The translations under genes and the position numbers were made by a program. Below are positions 20,628 through 29,393 of a stretch of 64,000 nucleotides of DNA, in pieces. How positions within the stretch are numbered: position 1 is the first letter of the stretch; every line of letters begins with the position of its first letter. Under the pieces are notes generated by a model. It was not told the origin of the DNA. It did not search any database and saw nothing but the letters and a program-made list of their open reading frames with translations. The stretch is from Granulicella sp. 5B5 (GTDB lineage: Bacteria > Acidobacteriota > Terriglobia > Terriglobales > Acidobacteriaceae): assembly GCF_014083945.1 (NCBI RefSeq), contig NZ_CP046444.1:1674001-1738000 (forward strand). Direction: 5' to 3'.

Positions 20628-21023
20628 ATGCTGGATCATATTTTTCTTTCGGTGAGCGATGTGGAGCGTTCGATTGCGTTCTATACGGCGGCCCTGGCGC
20701 CGCTTGGCATCACGCACGTGTACGATTACGACGGCAACGATGGGCCGCCGGGGCATCCGGACCTGAAGGGGTTTGGGGCGAATGGCCGCATCTTCTTCTG
20801 GTTGCGGCAAGGTGCAGCCGACAGCCGCGCGGTGCATGTGGGGTTTGTGGCGGACAGCCAGCGCGATGTGGATGCCGCCTATGCCGCCGCGATGGCTGCC
20901 GGAGCTCGCGATAACGGTGCACCTGGGTTTCGGGACTACTACGACCCGCGCTACTATGCGGCCAATGTGTTTGACCCGGATGGGTACAGCCTGGAGTTCG
21001 TTTACAAGAACTGGCAGCACTGA
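20628..21023 (+). CDS. VOC-family (glyoxalase/dioxygenase fold) protein
   Basis: A 131-aa single-domain vicinal-oxygen-chelate protein: MLDHIFLSVSDVERSIAFYT at the start, HVGFVADSQRDVDAAYAAAM in the middle and YYAANVFDPDGYSLEFVYKN at the end. The putative metal ligands are His4 and a Glu in the last strand. The substrate is not predictable; relatives include lactoylglutathione lyases and lyase-like proteins. The upstream ribosome-binding site is weak. An in-frame ATG at 20574 inside the palindrome is rejected as start because its extension is unlike the family. Confidence 0.83.
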   Translation: MLDHIFLSVSDVERSIAFYTAALAPLGITHVYDYDGNDGPPGHPDLKGFGANGRIFFWLRQGAADSRAVHVGFVADSQRDVDAAYAAAMAAGARDNGAPGFRDYYDPRYYAANVFDPDGYSLEFVYKNWQH

Positions 21024-21059
21024 AGCCTATTCCGAGGGTTGGGTTCGGATGAACGCGCG

Positions 21060-21911
21060 TCAGTTCTCCGTGGGCTTGGTGATGTGATCGACGACGAGGT
21101 TGGGAACGTCTTCGTGCTCGGAGTCGAGTTTGAGGCCTAGCTGCTCCTGCACGGCGGTAAAGATGGAGGGCCAGCCGTCGGGGTCGCGCGCGGACCAGTC
21201 GCGGCCAAACTGGAGTGTGTAGTTGTAAGTTCCGTTGAGGCCGGTCTTGTCGATGACGGGCGCTTCGACCATGGAGCTGAGGGCGCCGCAGATGGCGCGC
21301 AACGAAGCGTTCGAGCCGTCAAACTCGAGGCCGTGGGGCGATCCGTGGGCCTGGACGTTGGAGGGCGGGGGTGGTGCGGGCGCTTCGCTGGCTGGCGGTG
21401 GAGGGACAAGCTGCATCTTGATGCCGCCCTTGGCGATGACGAGGTTGTAGATGGCGCTGTTGCGGGTTTCGAGATGTGTCTTGAGGCCGAAGCGCTCGGC
21501 CAGCAGGACGCGGATGGCGTTTCGCTTTTCGAGGCGAGATTCGTTGTCGGTGAGCTTGGCGAGGCGGGCGTCGGCGGCTTCGTCGGAGCGGGCGTTGATG
21601 TCGTAGAAGGTGTTGGCGACCCAGTCGGGCGCGCCGACTACGGGGGCGTCGAAGCCGTAGGCGATCTGGAGAAGCGCCTTGATGGGGAGGTTGGTGGCCT
21701 CAAAACGGGTGGAGTGCGGCGGGCTGGAGACGGAGACATGGAAGTGGGCGTCCGGTGGCGGCGAGAGGCGGATGGTGGCGACGTCGAAGGTGAGTGTGGG
21801 CTTGTAGCCGGGCTCTTCCACGATGGGCGTCTGCGCGTGTGTGCAAAGGCCGGGCGCGAGGATGAGAAGAGCCGGGAGCAGAACGAGGTAGGGCCGAGCG
21901 ATGCGGAACAT
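21060..21911 (-). CDS. TIGR03435-family soil-associated secreted protein (copy 1)
   Basis: A 283-aa protein with an N-terminal signal sequence (FRIARPYLVLLPALLILAPG) and TIGR03435 landmarks: TFDVATIRLSPP, FEATNLPIKALLQIAYGF, LLAERFGLKTHLETR, YNLVIAKGGIKMQ, PVIDKTGLNGTYNYTLQF and a C-terminal VVDHITKPTEN. A Pro-rich linker (about 172-187) separates the halves. The family is greatly expanded in soil Acidobacteria and has no established function. The start at 21911 has AAGGAGA; the open extension to 21968 is rejected. It is next to a second member at 21990. Confidence 0.82.
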   Translation of the reverse strand: MFRIARPYLVLLPALLILAPGLCTHAQTPIVEEPGYKPTLTFDVATIRLSPPPDAHFHVSVSSPPHSTRFEATNLPIKALLQIAYGFDAPVVGAPDWVANTFYDINARSDEAADARLAKLTDNESRLEKRNAIRVLLAERFGLKTHLETRNSAIYNLVIAKGGIKMQLVPPPPASEAPAPPPPSNVQAHGSPHGLEFDGSNASLRAICGALSSMVEAPVIDKTGLNGTYNYTLQFGRDWSARDPDGWPSIFTAVQEQLGLKLDSEHEDVPNLVVDHITKPTEN

Positions 21912-21989
21912 GGACGCAGGTCTCCTTGCCGGAACGATACGGGCTGGTAGCCATTTTAGTTCCCGCATGGATGCGTGGCATCCATGTGT

Positions 21990-22796
21990 TCAATTTTGAG
22001 TGGGCTGTTCGACGTGGTCGACAACCAGTGTCTCTACCGGCCCCTTCGCAGCTTGCAGCCTGAGACCAAGCTGCTCCTGCATCGCCGTAAAGAGATCGGG
22101 CGGAAGGTCGGCGGCACCGCTATCGGCCGCGCCGTTCGCAGCGTTATCCGGGGTCCATTGCAGCTGAAAATCGTATCGGCCCGTCAGTCCGGTCTTGTCG
22201 ATCACGGTGCGATCGAGCGGAAAGGCCAGATTTCCCGCCAGTTCCGACAGCGTTACCCCGGTGGCAATGATGGTCGTGTTGTGGACATTCATGTTGCCAA
22301 GGCCCGGGCGATCCGGGTTCGCGGGGTCCGATGGAACGGCACTTACCTTGAGCTTCGGACCGCCTTTTGCGACGATCATTTCGTACACGGGGAGCGTCTT
22401 GATCTCGGTGTGAGTTTTGAGATGAAAACGGTCGACAAGGACGGCTGCGAGCATCGCCTGGCGTTGCTCGCGGGTGAGACTGCGCAAGGTCTTCAGGTCC
22501 GGATCGGTCACTTTGGCGGTAATGTCAAATCGCGATGAACTGGCCCATCCGGGCAGACCAAACATCAGGCCTTCGCGAATTCCATACGCGTTAACGAGCA
22601 GGTGTTTGAGCGATACATTGGTCGCTTGAAACGTGGTGTCGTCTACATCCGTGTGGTTACCCCGTACGAGGCTATCGCTCTGCTTGATTACAACGGTGTC
22701 ATAAACGGGTAAGGACGGAGCCGGCTGCTGGGCAACACCGTTCTGCCCGTAACCGAGAGAGGCAACAAGTGTGAGCGCGAGCAAGAACTTCGACAT
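21990..22796 (-). CDS. TIGR03435-family soil-associated secreted protein (copy 2)
   Basis: A 268-aa protein with a signal peptide (SKFLLALTLVASLGYGQNG) and the same landmarks as its neighbour: FQATNVSLKHLLVNAYGI, LVDRFHLKTHTEIK, YEMIVAKGGPKLK, TVIDKTGLTGRYDFQLQW and the terminal VVDHVEQPTQN. It lies 78 bp upstream of the first copy on the same strand, which suggests tandem duplication with strong divergence. Function unknown. Confidence 0.82.
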   Translation of the reverse strand: MSKFLLALTLVASLGYGQNGVAQQPAPSLPVYDTVVIKQSDSLVRGNHTDVDDTTFQATNVSLKHLLVNAYGIREGLMFGLPGWASSSRFDITAKVTDPDLKTLRSLTREQRQAMLAAVLVDRFHLKTHTEIKTLPVYEMIVAKGGPKLKVSAVPSDPANPDRPGLGNMNVHNTTIIATGVTLSELAGNLAFPLDRTVIDKTGLTGRYDFQLQWTPDNAANGAADSGAADLPPDLFTAMQEQLGLRLQAAKGPVETLVVDHVEQPTQN

Positions 22797-22886
22797 GCCG
22801 AGCGTTACGCGGATGGGAGCCAGAAAGTTCCCGTCAGCTATGATGCCTGCGCTGGCTCCCTCCCGTTCCGTTGAGGCAGTGCTTAT

Positions 22887-24950
22887 CTATTTGAGTACGG
22901 CGACACCGTATTGCGGGAGTGTGATGGAGTCCACGGTGCCGCCTTCGAGGATGTTTTCCATCGGCTTCGGAAGCTTGATAGTGCGGGGTTCTGCTGCGTA
23001 GTTGGTGAGGATGAGGATGCGTTTGCCTTCACCCGTGCGGACGGCGAGGTCAACGCCTTCGGGCAGGTTGGGCATGGTGGGTTCGATGCCCGCCTGGTTG
23101 AGCATCCATTGGGCGGCCTTCGCCCCGGTTTCGGGGGAGAGCTCCATGCCGATGTAGGTGATGCTTCCCTGCCCTACCTTGCGGGTGACGGCGGCGGGCT
23201 GGTTGTCGAGCCAGCCGTTGCTTTTGCCGTAGCGCATGAGGACCTGCGTGTCCGGCTTGAGCGAGCCGAGCTGTTCGACCCAGAGGGTGTCTTCGCCGGA
23301 ACCCCAGTCGCCGCTGACGGGGACGGGGACGCTGGGCAGGAGCGCGTAGAACTGCTCGACGCGTGCGCCGAGCATGTCAACCAGCGGGCCGGGCTGACGC
23401 TCGGGGTTGAGGCCGTTGTCTTCGTTCTTCATGCCGGAGCGCTGGCCGAGGACGAGGTGGCCGCCGCCGCGGACGTAGGCTTCGAGGTTCTTTGCGGCGG
23501 CGGGCGTGAGCAGGTTGAGCGCGGGGGCGACGACGAGCTTGTAGCGGCTGAGCGGGGCGGTGTCGGCGACGATGTCGATGGAGCCGGTGAGCGAATGCAG
23601 CGGGCGGTAGTAGGTCATCAGGGAGTCGATGGGGTCGAAGGCTTTGTTGTGGCGCTGCCAGCCGATGGCCCAGCGGGAGGGGTAGTCGTTGAGGATGGCA
23701 ACCTGCGAGTCGACGGTGGTGCCGGCGAGCGCAGGGCCGGCTTTGTCGAAGTCGGCGCCGACCTGCTGGACCTCGTAGTAGACGGGGACGGGTGTGCCGT
23801 CGGGGCCGACGAGGGTGCCGTGGTACTCCTCCTGGCCGTTGAGGTCGGAGCGCCACTGCCAGTACTCGACGGCCTCGGAGCCGTGGCCGATGGCGTTCCA
23901 GGCCATGGCGTGGACCTCGCCCTTGTTGAGCATGTTGTTGTCGGCGGACCAGTTGACCATGCCGGGCTGGGTCTCCATGACCCAGAAATTTTTGCGGAGG
24001 AAGCCGCGGGTGAGGTCGTGGGTGGCGCCGTTGCGGGCAGGGTCTATGTGGCCGGAGCCGATGTAGTCGTCCCAGCTGGCGAAGTCGAGGTCCTGCGAGA
24101 CGGTGTAGTGGTCGTAGCGGTCGAACCAGCCCATCATGTTGGTGGTGATGCGCTGGCGCGGGTCGGCGTGGGCGCGGATGGCGTCGAGCTGGTTCTTCTG
24201 GTAGCTGCGCCAGGTGTCGGAGATGAACTGACGCCAGTTGAGCATGAGGCCGGGGTTGCCGGACTGCGGAATGGGGATCTGGTCCCAGGACTGGTAGGTC
24301 TCGGACCAGTAGGCGGTGGTCCAGCGGGCGTTGAGGTTGTCTAGGGTTTTGTACTTGGCCTTGAGCCACTGCTGGAAGCGGGTGCGGTCGGCGGGGCCGT
24401 AGCTCTCGTTGGCGTACTCGTTGTCGATCTGCCAGCCGATGACGTTAGGGTCGTGGCCGAAGCGCTCGGCCATTTTGGTGGCGATGATGCGGCAGAGCTC
24501 GCGGTACTTGGGGTCGGACCAGTCAAACTGCTGGCGGTTGCCGTGCTCGTCCTTGCGGCCGTCGGCGAGGGTGCGCAGGGTTTCAGGGTACTTTTGCGTG
24601 AGCCAGGCGGGCGGCGCGGCGGTGGGCGTGCCGAGGACGACGGCGATGTGGTGCTTTTCGGCGAGGCGGATGGCGCGGTCGAGCCAGTCGAGCTGGTAGT
24701 CGCCCTCGGAGGGCTCCAGGGTGGACCAGGCGAACTCGCCGACGCGGACGAAGTGGATGTGCGCGGCCTCCATAAGGCTGAGGTCGGCGTCCCAGCGGGA
24801 CTCGGGCCACTGCTCGGGGTACCAGGCGGCGCCGAGGAGGAGTGGTGGCGTGCGGGGCTCGGGTGGGAGCGGGGCCTGGGCGTGGGCGATGAGGCCAGCG
24901 GGCAAGAAGCAGACGAGGGCGGCGACGGAAAGTAACCGTTTACAAATCAC
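22887..24950 (-). CDS. Secreted beta-galactosidase, GH42
   Basis: A 687-aa glycoside hydrolase family 42 enzyme. Signal peptide: ICKRLLSVAALVCFLPAGLI, with cleavage near AHAQ. The TIM barrel starts LLLGAAWYPEQWPESRWDAD. The acid/base is Glu178 in QIDNEYANESYGP and the nucleophile Glu326 in FWVMETQPGMVNW. Trimerisation/glutaminase-like and C-terminal beta domains follow (VRGGGHLVLGQRSG, ILTNYAAEPRTIKLP). GTG at 24950 is preferred because GGAGGA lies 7 nt upstream; a GTG at 24965 is the alternative. It is probably periplasmic or extracellular and releases galactose from plant or microbial galactosides. Confidence 0.92.
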   Translation of the reverse strand: MICKRLLSVAALVCFLPAGLIAHAQAPLPPEPRTPPLLLGAAWYPEQWPESRWDADLSLMEAAHIHFVRVGEFAWSTLEPSEGDYQLDWLDRAIRLAEKHHIAVVLGTPTAAPPAWLTQKYPETLRTLADGRKDEHGNRQQFDWSDPKYRELCRIIATKMAERFGHDPNVIGWQIDNEYANESYGPADRTRFQQWLKAKYKTLDNLNARWTTAYWSETYQSWDQIPIPQSGNPGLMLNWRQFISDTWRSYQKNQLDAIRAHADPRQRITTNMMGWFDRYDHYTVSQDLDFASWDDYIGSGHIDPARNGATHDLTRGFLRKNFWVMETQPGMVNWSADNNMLNKGEVHAMAWNAIGHGSEAVEYWQWRSDLNGQEEYHGTLVGPDGTPVPVYYEVQQVGADFDKAGPALAGTTVDSQVAILNDYPSRWAIGWQRHNKAFDPIDSLMTYYRPLHSLTGSIDIVADTAPLSRYKLVVAPALNLLTPAAAKNLEAYVRGGGHLVLGQRSGMKNEDNGLNPERQPGPLVDMLGARVEQFYALLPSVPVPVSGDWGSGEDTLWVEQLGSLKPDTQVLMRYGKSNGWLDNQPAAVTRKVGQGSITYIGMELSPETGAKAAQWMLNQAGIEPTMPNLPEGVDLAVRTGEGKRILILTNYAAEPRTIKLPKPMENILEGGTVDSITLPQYGVAVLK

Positions 24951-25005
24951 AGCGTGGTCCTCCACGGAATCGATTGCGCCGCCCAGTATAGCGTCTTCCG
25001 GCGAC

Positions 25006-25653
25006 TTAATGCGCCGAGGTTGCTGGCGGTGGCGTGCCGGTGTCCGATGGCGTTGTGGCGGCGGGGTCGGGGGTGAGGTCCATGTACATCATGTCGTTGG
25101 ACATGACGGGGTACTCGTCGGGTTCGCCGGTCTGCATCTTGAGCCAGCTGAGGAGCTCGGCGGAGGACATGAGGAGGACGGAGTCGTGGCCGCAGTTGAG
25201 GGCGACCTGCTCGGGTTTGCCTTCGCCGGGAAGGGTGTCACCACCCTGCCAGCCGACGCGCCACTCGCCCGGACGGGCCTGCGCGAGAATGGTGAGCGAG
25301 CCGCCGGGGCGGTTGGCGGCGGCCATGTAGTCGGGTTCGAGCGCACAAACCTTGGGCGGGATCGGCCGTGTGTCCAGCTCGACCAACTCGACGAGGAAGC
25401 CGGTGTTGTCAGGCTTGGTGGCCCATTTGGCGATGGCGGGGTCGCCGGGCTTGACTGGAAAAACATCGCCGATCTGCACGGGCCAAGTGGGCATGGCGCC
25501 TGGCTTTGGGTGGCTGTTGTGCATGAGCAGGTAGAGGAAGAGGCGTCCGACGCCGGCGGTGAGGAGCAGCACCAAGGCGACCAGCCGCCAACCGGTGAAC
25601 GGCTTTTTTGCAGGGGATGCGGCGGGAGTGGCCGGAGGCGTCGGCTCAGGCAT
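25006..25653 (-). CDS. Single-pass membrane protein of unknown function
   Basis: A 215-aa protein with a Pro/Ala-rich cytoplasmic N-terminus, one membrane helix (GWRLVALVLLLTAGVGRLFL, about 21-40) and an extracytoplasmic domain of about 150 residues ending in a Thr/Pro-rich tail. No family recognised. The ATG at 25653 overlaps the stop of the upstream gene by 8 nt, suggesting co-translation. Longer open sequence to 26001 is out-of-frame overlap with that gene and is rejected. Confidence 0.62.
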   Translation of the reverse strand: MPEPTPPATPAASPAKKPFTGWRLVALVLLLTAGVGRLFLYLLMHNSHPKPGAMPTWPVQIGDVFPVKPGDPAIAKWATKPDNTGFLVELVELDTRPIPPKVCALEPDYMAAANRPGGSLTILAQARPGEWRVGWQGGDTLPGEGKPEQVALNCGHDSVLLMSSAELLSWLKMQTGEPDEYPVMSNDMMYMDLTPDPAATTPSDTGTPPPATSAH

Positions 25654-26077
25654 CGACGTCCACCGCGTAGACAGCTGCTTCAAAGCGCTCGAGTGCGGCG
25701 GGGTCCCAGGCATGGGTGCTCTTGCGCCAGGTGTCGCCCTGCGCCTCCATAAAGTTGGGGAAGTCGGACCGGCAGAAGCTGATGCGGGCGGCGAAGTCGA
25801 TGAAGGCCTGCGCGCTGCCGTCGATGTAGAGGACGCACTGCTGGCCGTCGCGCGACCACTGGATGGCGGCGAGGTACTCGCGGTCCGGCTCTTTGAGGGC
25901 GGACTTGTTGTAGATGAGCATGGAGTCGAGGATGGCGTCTTCATGCTTTTCGTGGGAGCGGTCGCAGGCGTAGAAGTACCCTGCCGGGCCTTCGTCCTCA
26001 AACACGGCCGTCCAGGGCACAGCGGGCGAGTTCGACGACAAGAAAGCGAGCCCGGGCGTAAAGGTCAACGTATCCAT
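25646..26077 (-). CDS. Small cytosolic protein resembling DUF2251
   Basis: A 143-aa protein without signal or membrane segment. The segment VFEDEGPAGYFYACDRS (about 25-41) followed by ILDSMLIYNK and WSRDGQQCVLYIDG is reminiscent of the DUF2251 family; I could not check this. The C-terminal part (ISFCRSDFPNFMEAQGDTW) is unplaced. It overlaps the following membrane-protein gene by 8 nt and starts 80 bp from the divergent gene at 26158. Confidence 0.65.
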   Translation of the reverse strand: MDTLTFTPGLAFLSSNSPAVPWTAVFEDEGPAGYFYACDRSHEKHEDAILDSMLIYNKSALKEPDREYLAAIQWSRDGQQCVLYIDGSAQAFIDFAARISFCRSDFPNFMEAQGDTWRKSTHAWDPAALERFEAAVYAVDVDA

Positions 26078-26157
26078 ACCTCACCAGACTAACCTGAACG
26101 GCTGCCGGGGCCGAAAACTCGCCCCAAGAGCAATCCCGCTACACTAGAAGACAGACA

Positions 26158-27360
26158 ATGAGATTGCGTGGCTTTTACATCGGCAGGCCTCAGCGCGTCG
26201 CGGCGCTGTTGTTGCTCGTCCTCTTCGGCGAGTGCCTCTATACCATCCAGCACCAGCAGCTTGATTCGACCGACTACCGCTATGCGCGCTGCGGGCGCGA
26301 GATGTGGGAGGCGCCGAGCGTTCTGCAGGGGTACTTTACGACGTGCGGCAACCTGAATGGCGATGGCACGTTTGCGTACCGGCTGGCGGGCTTTCCGCTG
26401 ACGGCGCAACGGCTGGTGCTGCTGGGAGTGGACCACCTGCGCAAGCCCGAAGACCGCCTGTACGAAGGTGGCAGCTTGAACGGCAGCACGTGGGAGGCGC
26501 GGCACCAGCTATCGTATGTGATCTACCTGATGCGGCTGCCGTTTGTGTTCTTTGCGATATGGCTGGGGGGCGGGCTGTGGTGGGTGTCGAAACGGCTGTT
26601 TGGGCCGGAGGGCGGGGCGTTTGCGCTCTCACTGTATATCTTCTGCCCAGCGGTGGTCCGGTATGCCACGCATCCGAATAACGAGATCCTGGCGATGTGG
26701 GGGCTTTATGGGCTGATCTATACGTCGATTGGCGTGGCCCACGCGCTGCAGGGGCCGCGATATAAGTGGAAGCCGCGGATTGTGTTGCTGACCGTCGCGC
26801 TGGGGCTGACCGCAGCGGCGCACCTGCTGGCCGGGATGGTTGGACTGCTCGCCGGGGCGCTGTTCTTCTTCTACCTTGCAGAGCGGCGGCGGTCGTATGT
26901 GTCGCAGATCCTGATCTTTGCTGCGATTGGCGCGATGCTGATCGAGTTCGCGACGTTCAGTTTTCGGCCTACAGCGTTTCTGTACATCTTTACAGGCGGC
27001 GCGGGGCGGTTCTGGTTCTCGCTGGCGCTGGCGCGGCACCAGCTGTTTACGCTGGCGAATACGGGCATCCTTGTTTCGGCTGCGGTTGCACTGCTGATTT
27101 ATTTCACGAGCCGACGGAGCCGGTACTTTGGCAATACCGCTCCGTTGCTGATGGTGGCCGCACTGCTGCCTCTTTATACGACACAGGTGGTAAGCGCGCC
27201 GTGGTTCTGGGCGATGCCGTTTCTGTTCACATTTATTGGCGGGGTGTTCGCGGACGCGCTTGAGTCTCGACAACGCAAGATCTTTTTGCTGCTGACGATT
27301 GGCGTGGTGGCGACCCAGGCGGCGCTGTGCTGGGCGACTATCGGCGGGCTTCTGGGGTGA
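26158..27360 (+). CDS. Polytopic membrane protein, possibly glycosyltransferase-like
   Basis: A 400-aa inner-membrane protein with about nine hydrophobic segments (for example AALLLLVLFGECLYTI, LPFVFFAIWLGGGLWWVSK, AAHLLAGMVGLLAGALFFFY and IFLLLTIGVVATQAALCW). The first extracytoplasmic loop carries Cys and charged residues (YRYARCGREMWEAP, FTTCGNLNGDGTFAYRLAGF). The layout, one helix, a large loop and then many helices, resembles GT-C fold mannosyl- or arabinosyltransferases, but no catalytic DxD or DE motif is certain. Function open. Confidence 0.62.
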   Translation: MRLRGFYIGRPQRVAALLLLVLFGECLYTIQHQQLDSTDYRYARCGREMWEAPSVLQGYFTTCGNLNGDGTFAYRLAGFPLTAQRLVLLGVDHLRKPEDRLYEGGSLNGSTWEARHQLSYVIYLMRLPFVFFAIWLGGGLWWVSKRLFGPEGGAFALSLYIFCPAVVRYATHPNNEILAMWGLYGLIYTSIGVAHALQGPRYKWKPRIVLLTVALGLTAAAHLLAGMVGLLAGALFFFYLAERRRSYVSQILIFAAIGAMLIEFATFSFRPTAFLYIFTGGAGRFWFSLALARHQLFTLANTGILVSAAVALLIYFTSRRSRYFGNTAPLLMVAALLPLYTTQVVSAPWFWAMPFLFTFIGGVFADALESRQRKIFLLLTIGVVATQAALCWATIGGLLG

Positions 27361-27530
27361 TCTGAGCCAACGCATCCAGCCTGGTGCGCTTCCTATATGA
27401 AAGCTGTGGCAAGATCATGGCACGGCTCTCGCAATCTCTGCCGCAGTACTTCACCCTACGACGACAGCGCAGTCCATGCGCGCACTGGCACCACGTCTTT
27501 CAGGGCCCGCACTTCCGAGGCTTCTCATCT

Positions 27531-29393
27531 GTGACTACGCACCGCTCCACGTCTCTCCGCTCCCTGGCCCTTGCACTGTCTGTTGCCACACTGGCGCTTG
27601 TCGGCTGTAAGCACCATGCCAAGGTCACCTCGATTTTTTCGAGCACGGATTATCCGGGCCAGCTTGAGGCGCTGATGACCTCGCCGCAGCTACCTGTGCT
27701 GCGCTGGCCGAACTACAGCAACTATCAGCCGCAGGTGCAGAGTTTTTACTCCGGCCACGACGGCGACCTGGCGTGGGTGAGCGGGGATGACCCTACCAGC
27801 ACGGAAGCCACGCCTGCGGCGAAGCAGATGATCGACCTGTTCCTCCATGCCGACCTGAAGGGGTTGTGCCCGGACGACTATGACGGGCCGCGTTGGCAGG
27901 AGAGGCTGGACCGGCTGGCGAAGATCCGCGCGACGAAGGACTCCTCGACCGACGCGCAACGCGATGTGGCGCAGTTCGACCTTGCGATGACGGTGTCGGC
28001 GATTCGCTATCTCGACGACCTGCATCTCGGGCGCATCAATCCGCAGGCGCTGAACTTCGATATCGATGTGCCGACGAAGCGCGCGAGCTTCGACGTGGTG
28101 AAGCTGATCAATGATCAGATCTTGAGCAACCCCGATGTGGCTTCGGCTGTGGCTGCGATCGAGCCCCAGAACTCGCTGTACAAGGCCACGGAAGCTGCCC
28201 TGCCGCGCTACCTGACGTTGGCGAAGATGCAGAGCGCTGACCCGCCAGAGCCACTGCCTAGCCTGAGCGCCGGGGTGAAGCCGCTGGTGCCCGGCGACCA
28301 CTATGCGGGGGCGGAGGCACTGCTCGCGCGGCTGCAGTTAGAGGGTGATGCTCCTGCAGATGACATATCCCCGCCTGCGGCGGATGCTTCTGCCCCTGTT
28401 CCAAGGCCTGCCAAGCCGGCCTCCACTGTTTACACGAAGGAGCTTTCCGAGGCGGTCAAGCATTTTCAGGAGCGCAATGGGCTTGAGGTGGATGGCAAGC
28501 TGGGCCAAGGCACGATCACCGCGCTGAACGTGACGATGGCGCAGGACGTGCAGAAGATGGACGACACACTGGAGCGGTTTCGGTGGCTACCGGACAACTA
28601 TCAGCAGCCGCGCGTTCTTGTGAACCTGCCTGAGTTTATGCTGCGCGCCTATGGGCCGGACCACACGCTGGCCTTCACGATGCGCGTGGTGGATGGCGAG
28701 GCCAAGGGCTTCCATGACACGCCGATGTTCGTGCGGCTGATGCGCTATGTGGTGTTCCGGCCGTACTGGAACCTGCCGCCGTCGATCATCAAGAAGGAGA
28801 TTGTGCCGCATCTGCAGAAGAATGGCATGGGCTATCTGGCTGCGCATGGCTATGAGGTCACGACACGCAATGGGACTGTGGTGCCGAACGCGACGCTCTC
28901 CGACATCGCGCACCTGCGTTACACCGTGCGGCAGAAGCCGGGGCCGCAGAACTCGCTGGGGCTGGTGAAGTTTTTGTTCCCGAATGAGTATGACGTGTAC
29001 ATGCACTCGACGCCGGAGCTGGCGCTGTTTGGGCTTTCGCGGCGTGACAAGTCGCATGGCTGCGTACGGCTGCAACATGCGGACCAGATGGCGCTGTGGG
29101 TGCTCGGCGGCGACCAGAAGGACCCCGAGAACCAGACGACTTGGGACGCCGACTCCGTGCACGATGCGATGAACGACGAGGACAAGAACAACAAGACGGT
29201 TGGTCTGCGCACACCGCTGCCTGTGGTGCTTGCGTATATGACCGCGCTGGCGGATGAAGATGGCAACATGCACTTCTTCAACGACATCTATGGCTATGAC
29301 AAAGACCTTGAGACGGCGCTGGCGAAGGGACGGCCATATCCGCAAGGCACGGTGAAGATCAACCCGAAGCTTACTCCAGGCGAGACCGAGTAG
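27531..29393 (+). CDS. L,D-transpeptidase lipoprotein (YcbB/LdtD type)
   Basis: A protein of about 620 aa that would cross-link peptidoglycan 3-3 or attach proteins to it. GTG at 27531 gives a lipoprotein signal with lipobox LALVGC. Domain order is an N-terminal scaffold domain of the LdtD type, a peptidoglycan-binding repeat (AVKHFQERNGLEVDGKLGQG) and a YkuD catalytic domain with HSTPELALFGLSRRDKSHGC followed by VRL, containing the catalytic Cys and conserved His. A Pro/Ala-rich linker precedes the binding repeat. The open extension to 27384 is not protein-like. The 3' end overlaps the convergent WYL gene by 23 bp. Confidence 0.9.
   Translation: MTTHRSTSLRSLALALSVATLALVGCKHHAKVTSIFSSTDYPGQLEALMTSPQLPVLRWPNYSNYQPQVQSFYSGHDGDLAWVSGDDPTSTEATPAAKQMIDLFLHADLKGLCPDDYDGPRWQERLDRLAKIRATKDSSTDAQRDVAQFDLAMTVSAIRYLDDLHLGRINPQALNFDIDVPTKRASFDVVKLINDQILSNPDVASAVAAIEPQNSLYKATEAALPRYLTLAKMQSADPPEPLPSLSAGVKPLVPGDHYAGAEALLARLQLEGDAPADDISPPAADASAPVPRPAKPASTVYTKELSEAVKHFQERNGLEVDGKLGQGTITALNVTMAQDVQKMDDTLERFRWLPDNYQQPRVLVNLPEFMLRAYGPDHTLAFTMRVVDGEAKGFHDTPMFVRLMRYVVFRPYWNLPPSIIKKEIVPHLQKNGMGYLAAHGYEVTTRNGTVVPNATLSDIAHLRYTVRQKPGPQNSLGLVKFLFPNEYDVYMHSTPELALFGLSRRDKSHGCVRLQHADQMALWVLGGDQKDPENQTTWDADSVHDAMNDEDKNNKTVGLRTPLPVVLAYMTALADEDGNMHFFNDIYGYDKDLETALAKGRPYPQGTVKINPKLTPGETE

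Noticed and set aside
22911-24369. Long frames antisense or out of frame within the GH42 gene
   Set aside because: No ribosome-binding site or family features; the GH42 catalytic motifs fix the true frame.
25654-26001. N-terminal extension of the membrane protein ending at 25006
   Set aside because: Ser/Thr/Pro-rich translation typical of a shadow frame over the gene at 25646-26077.
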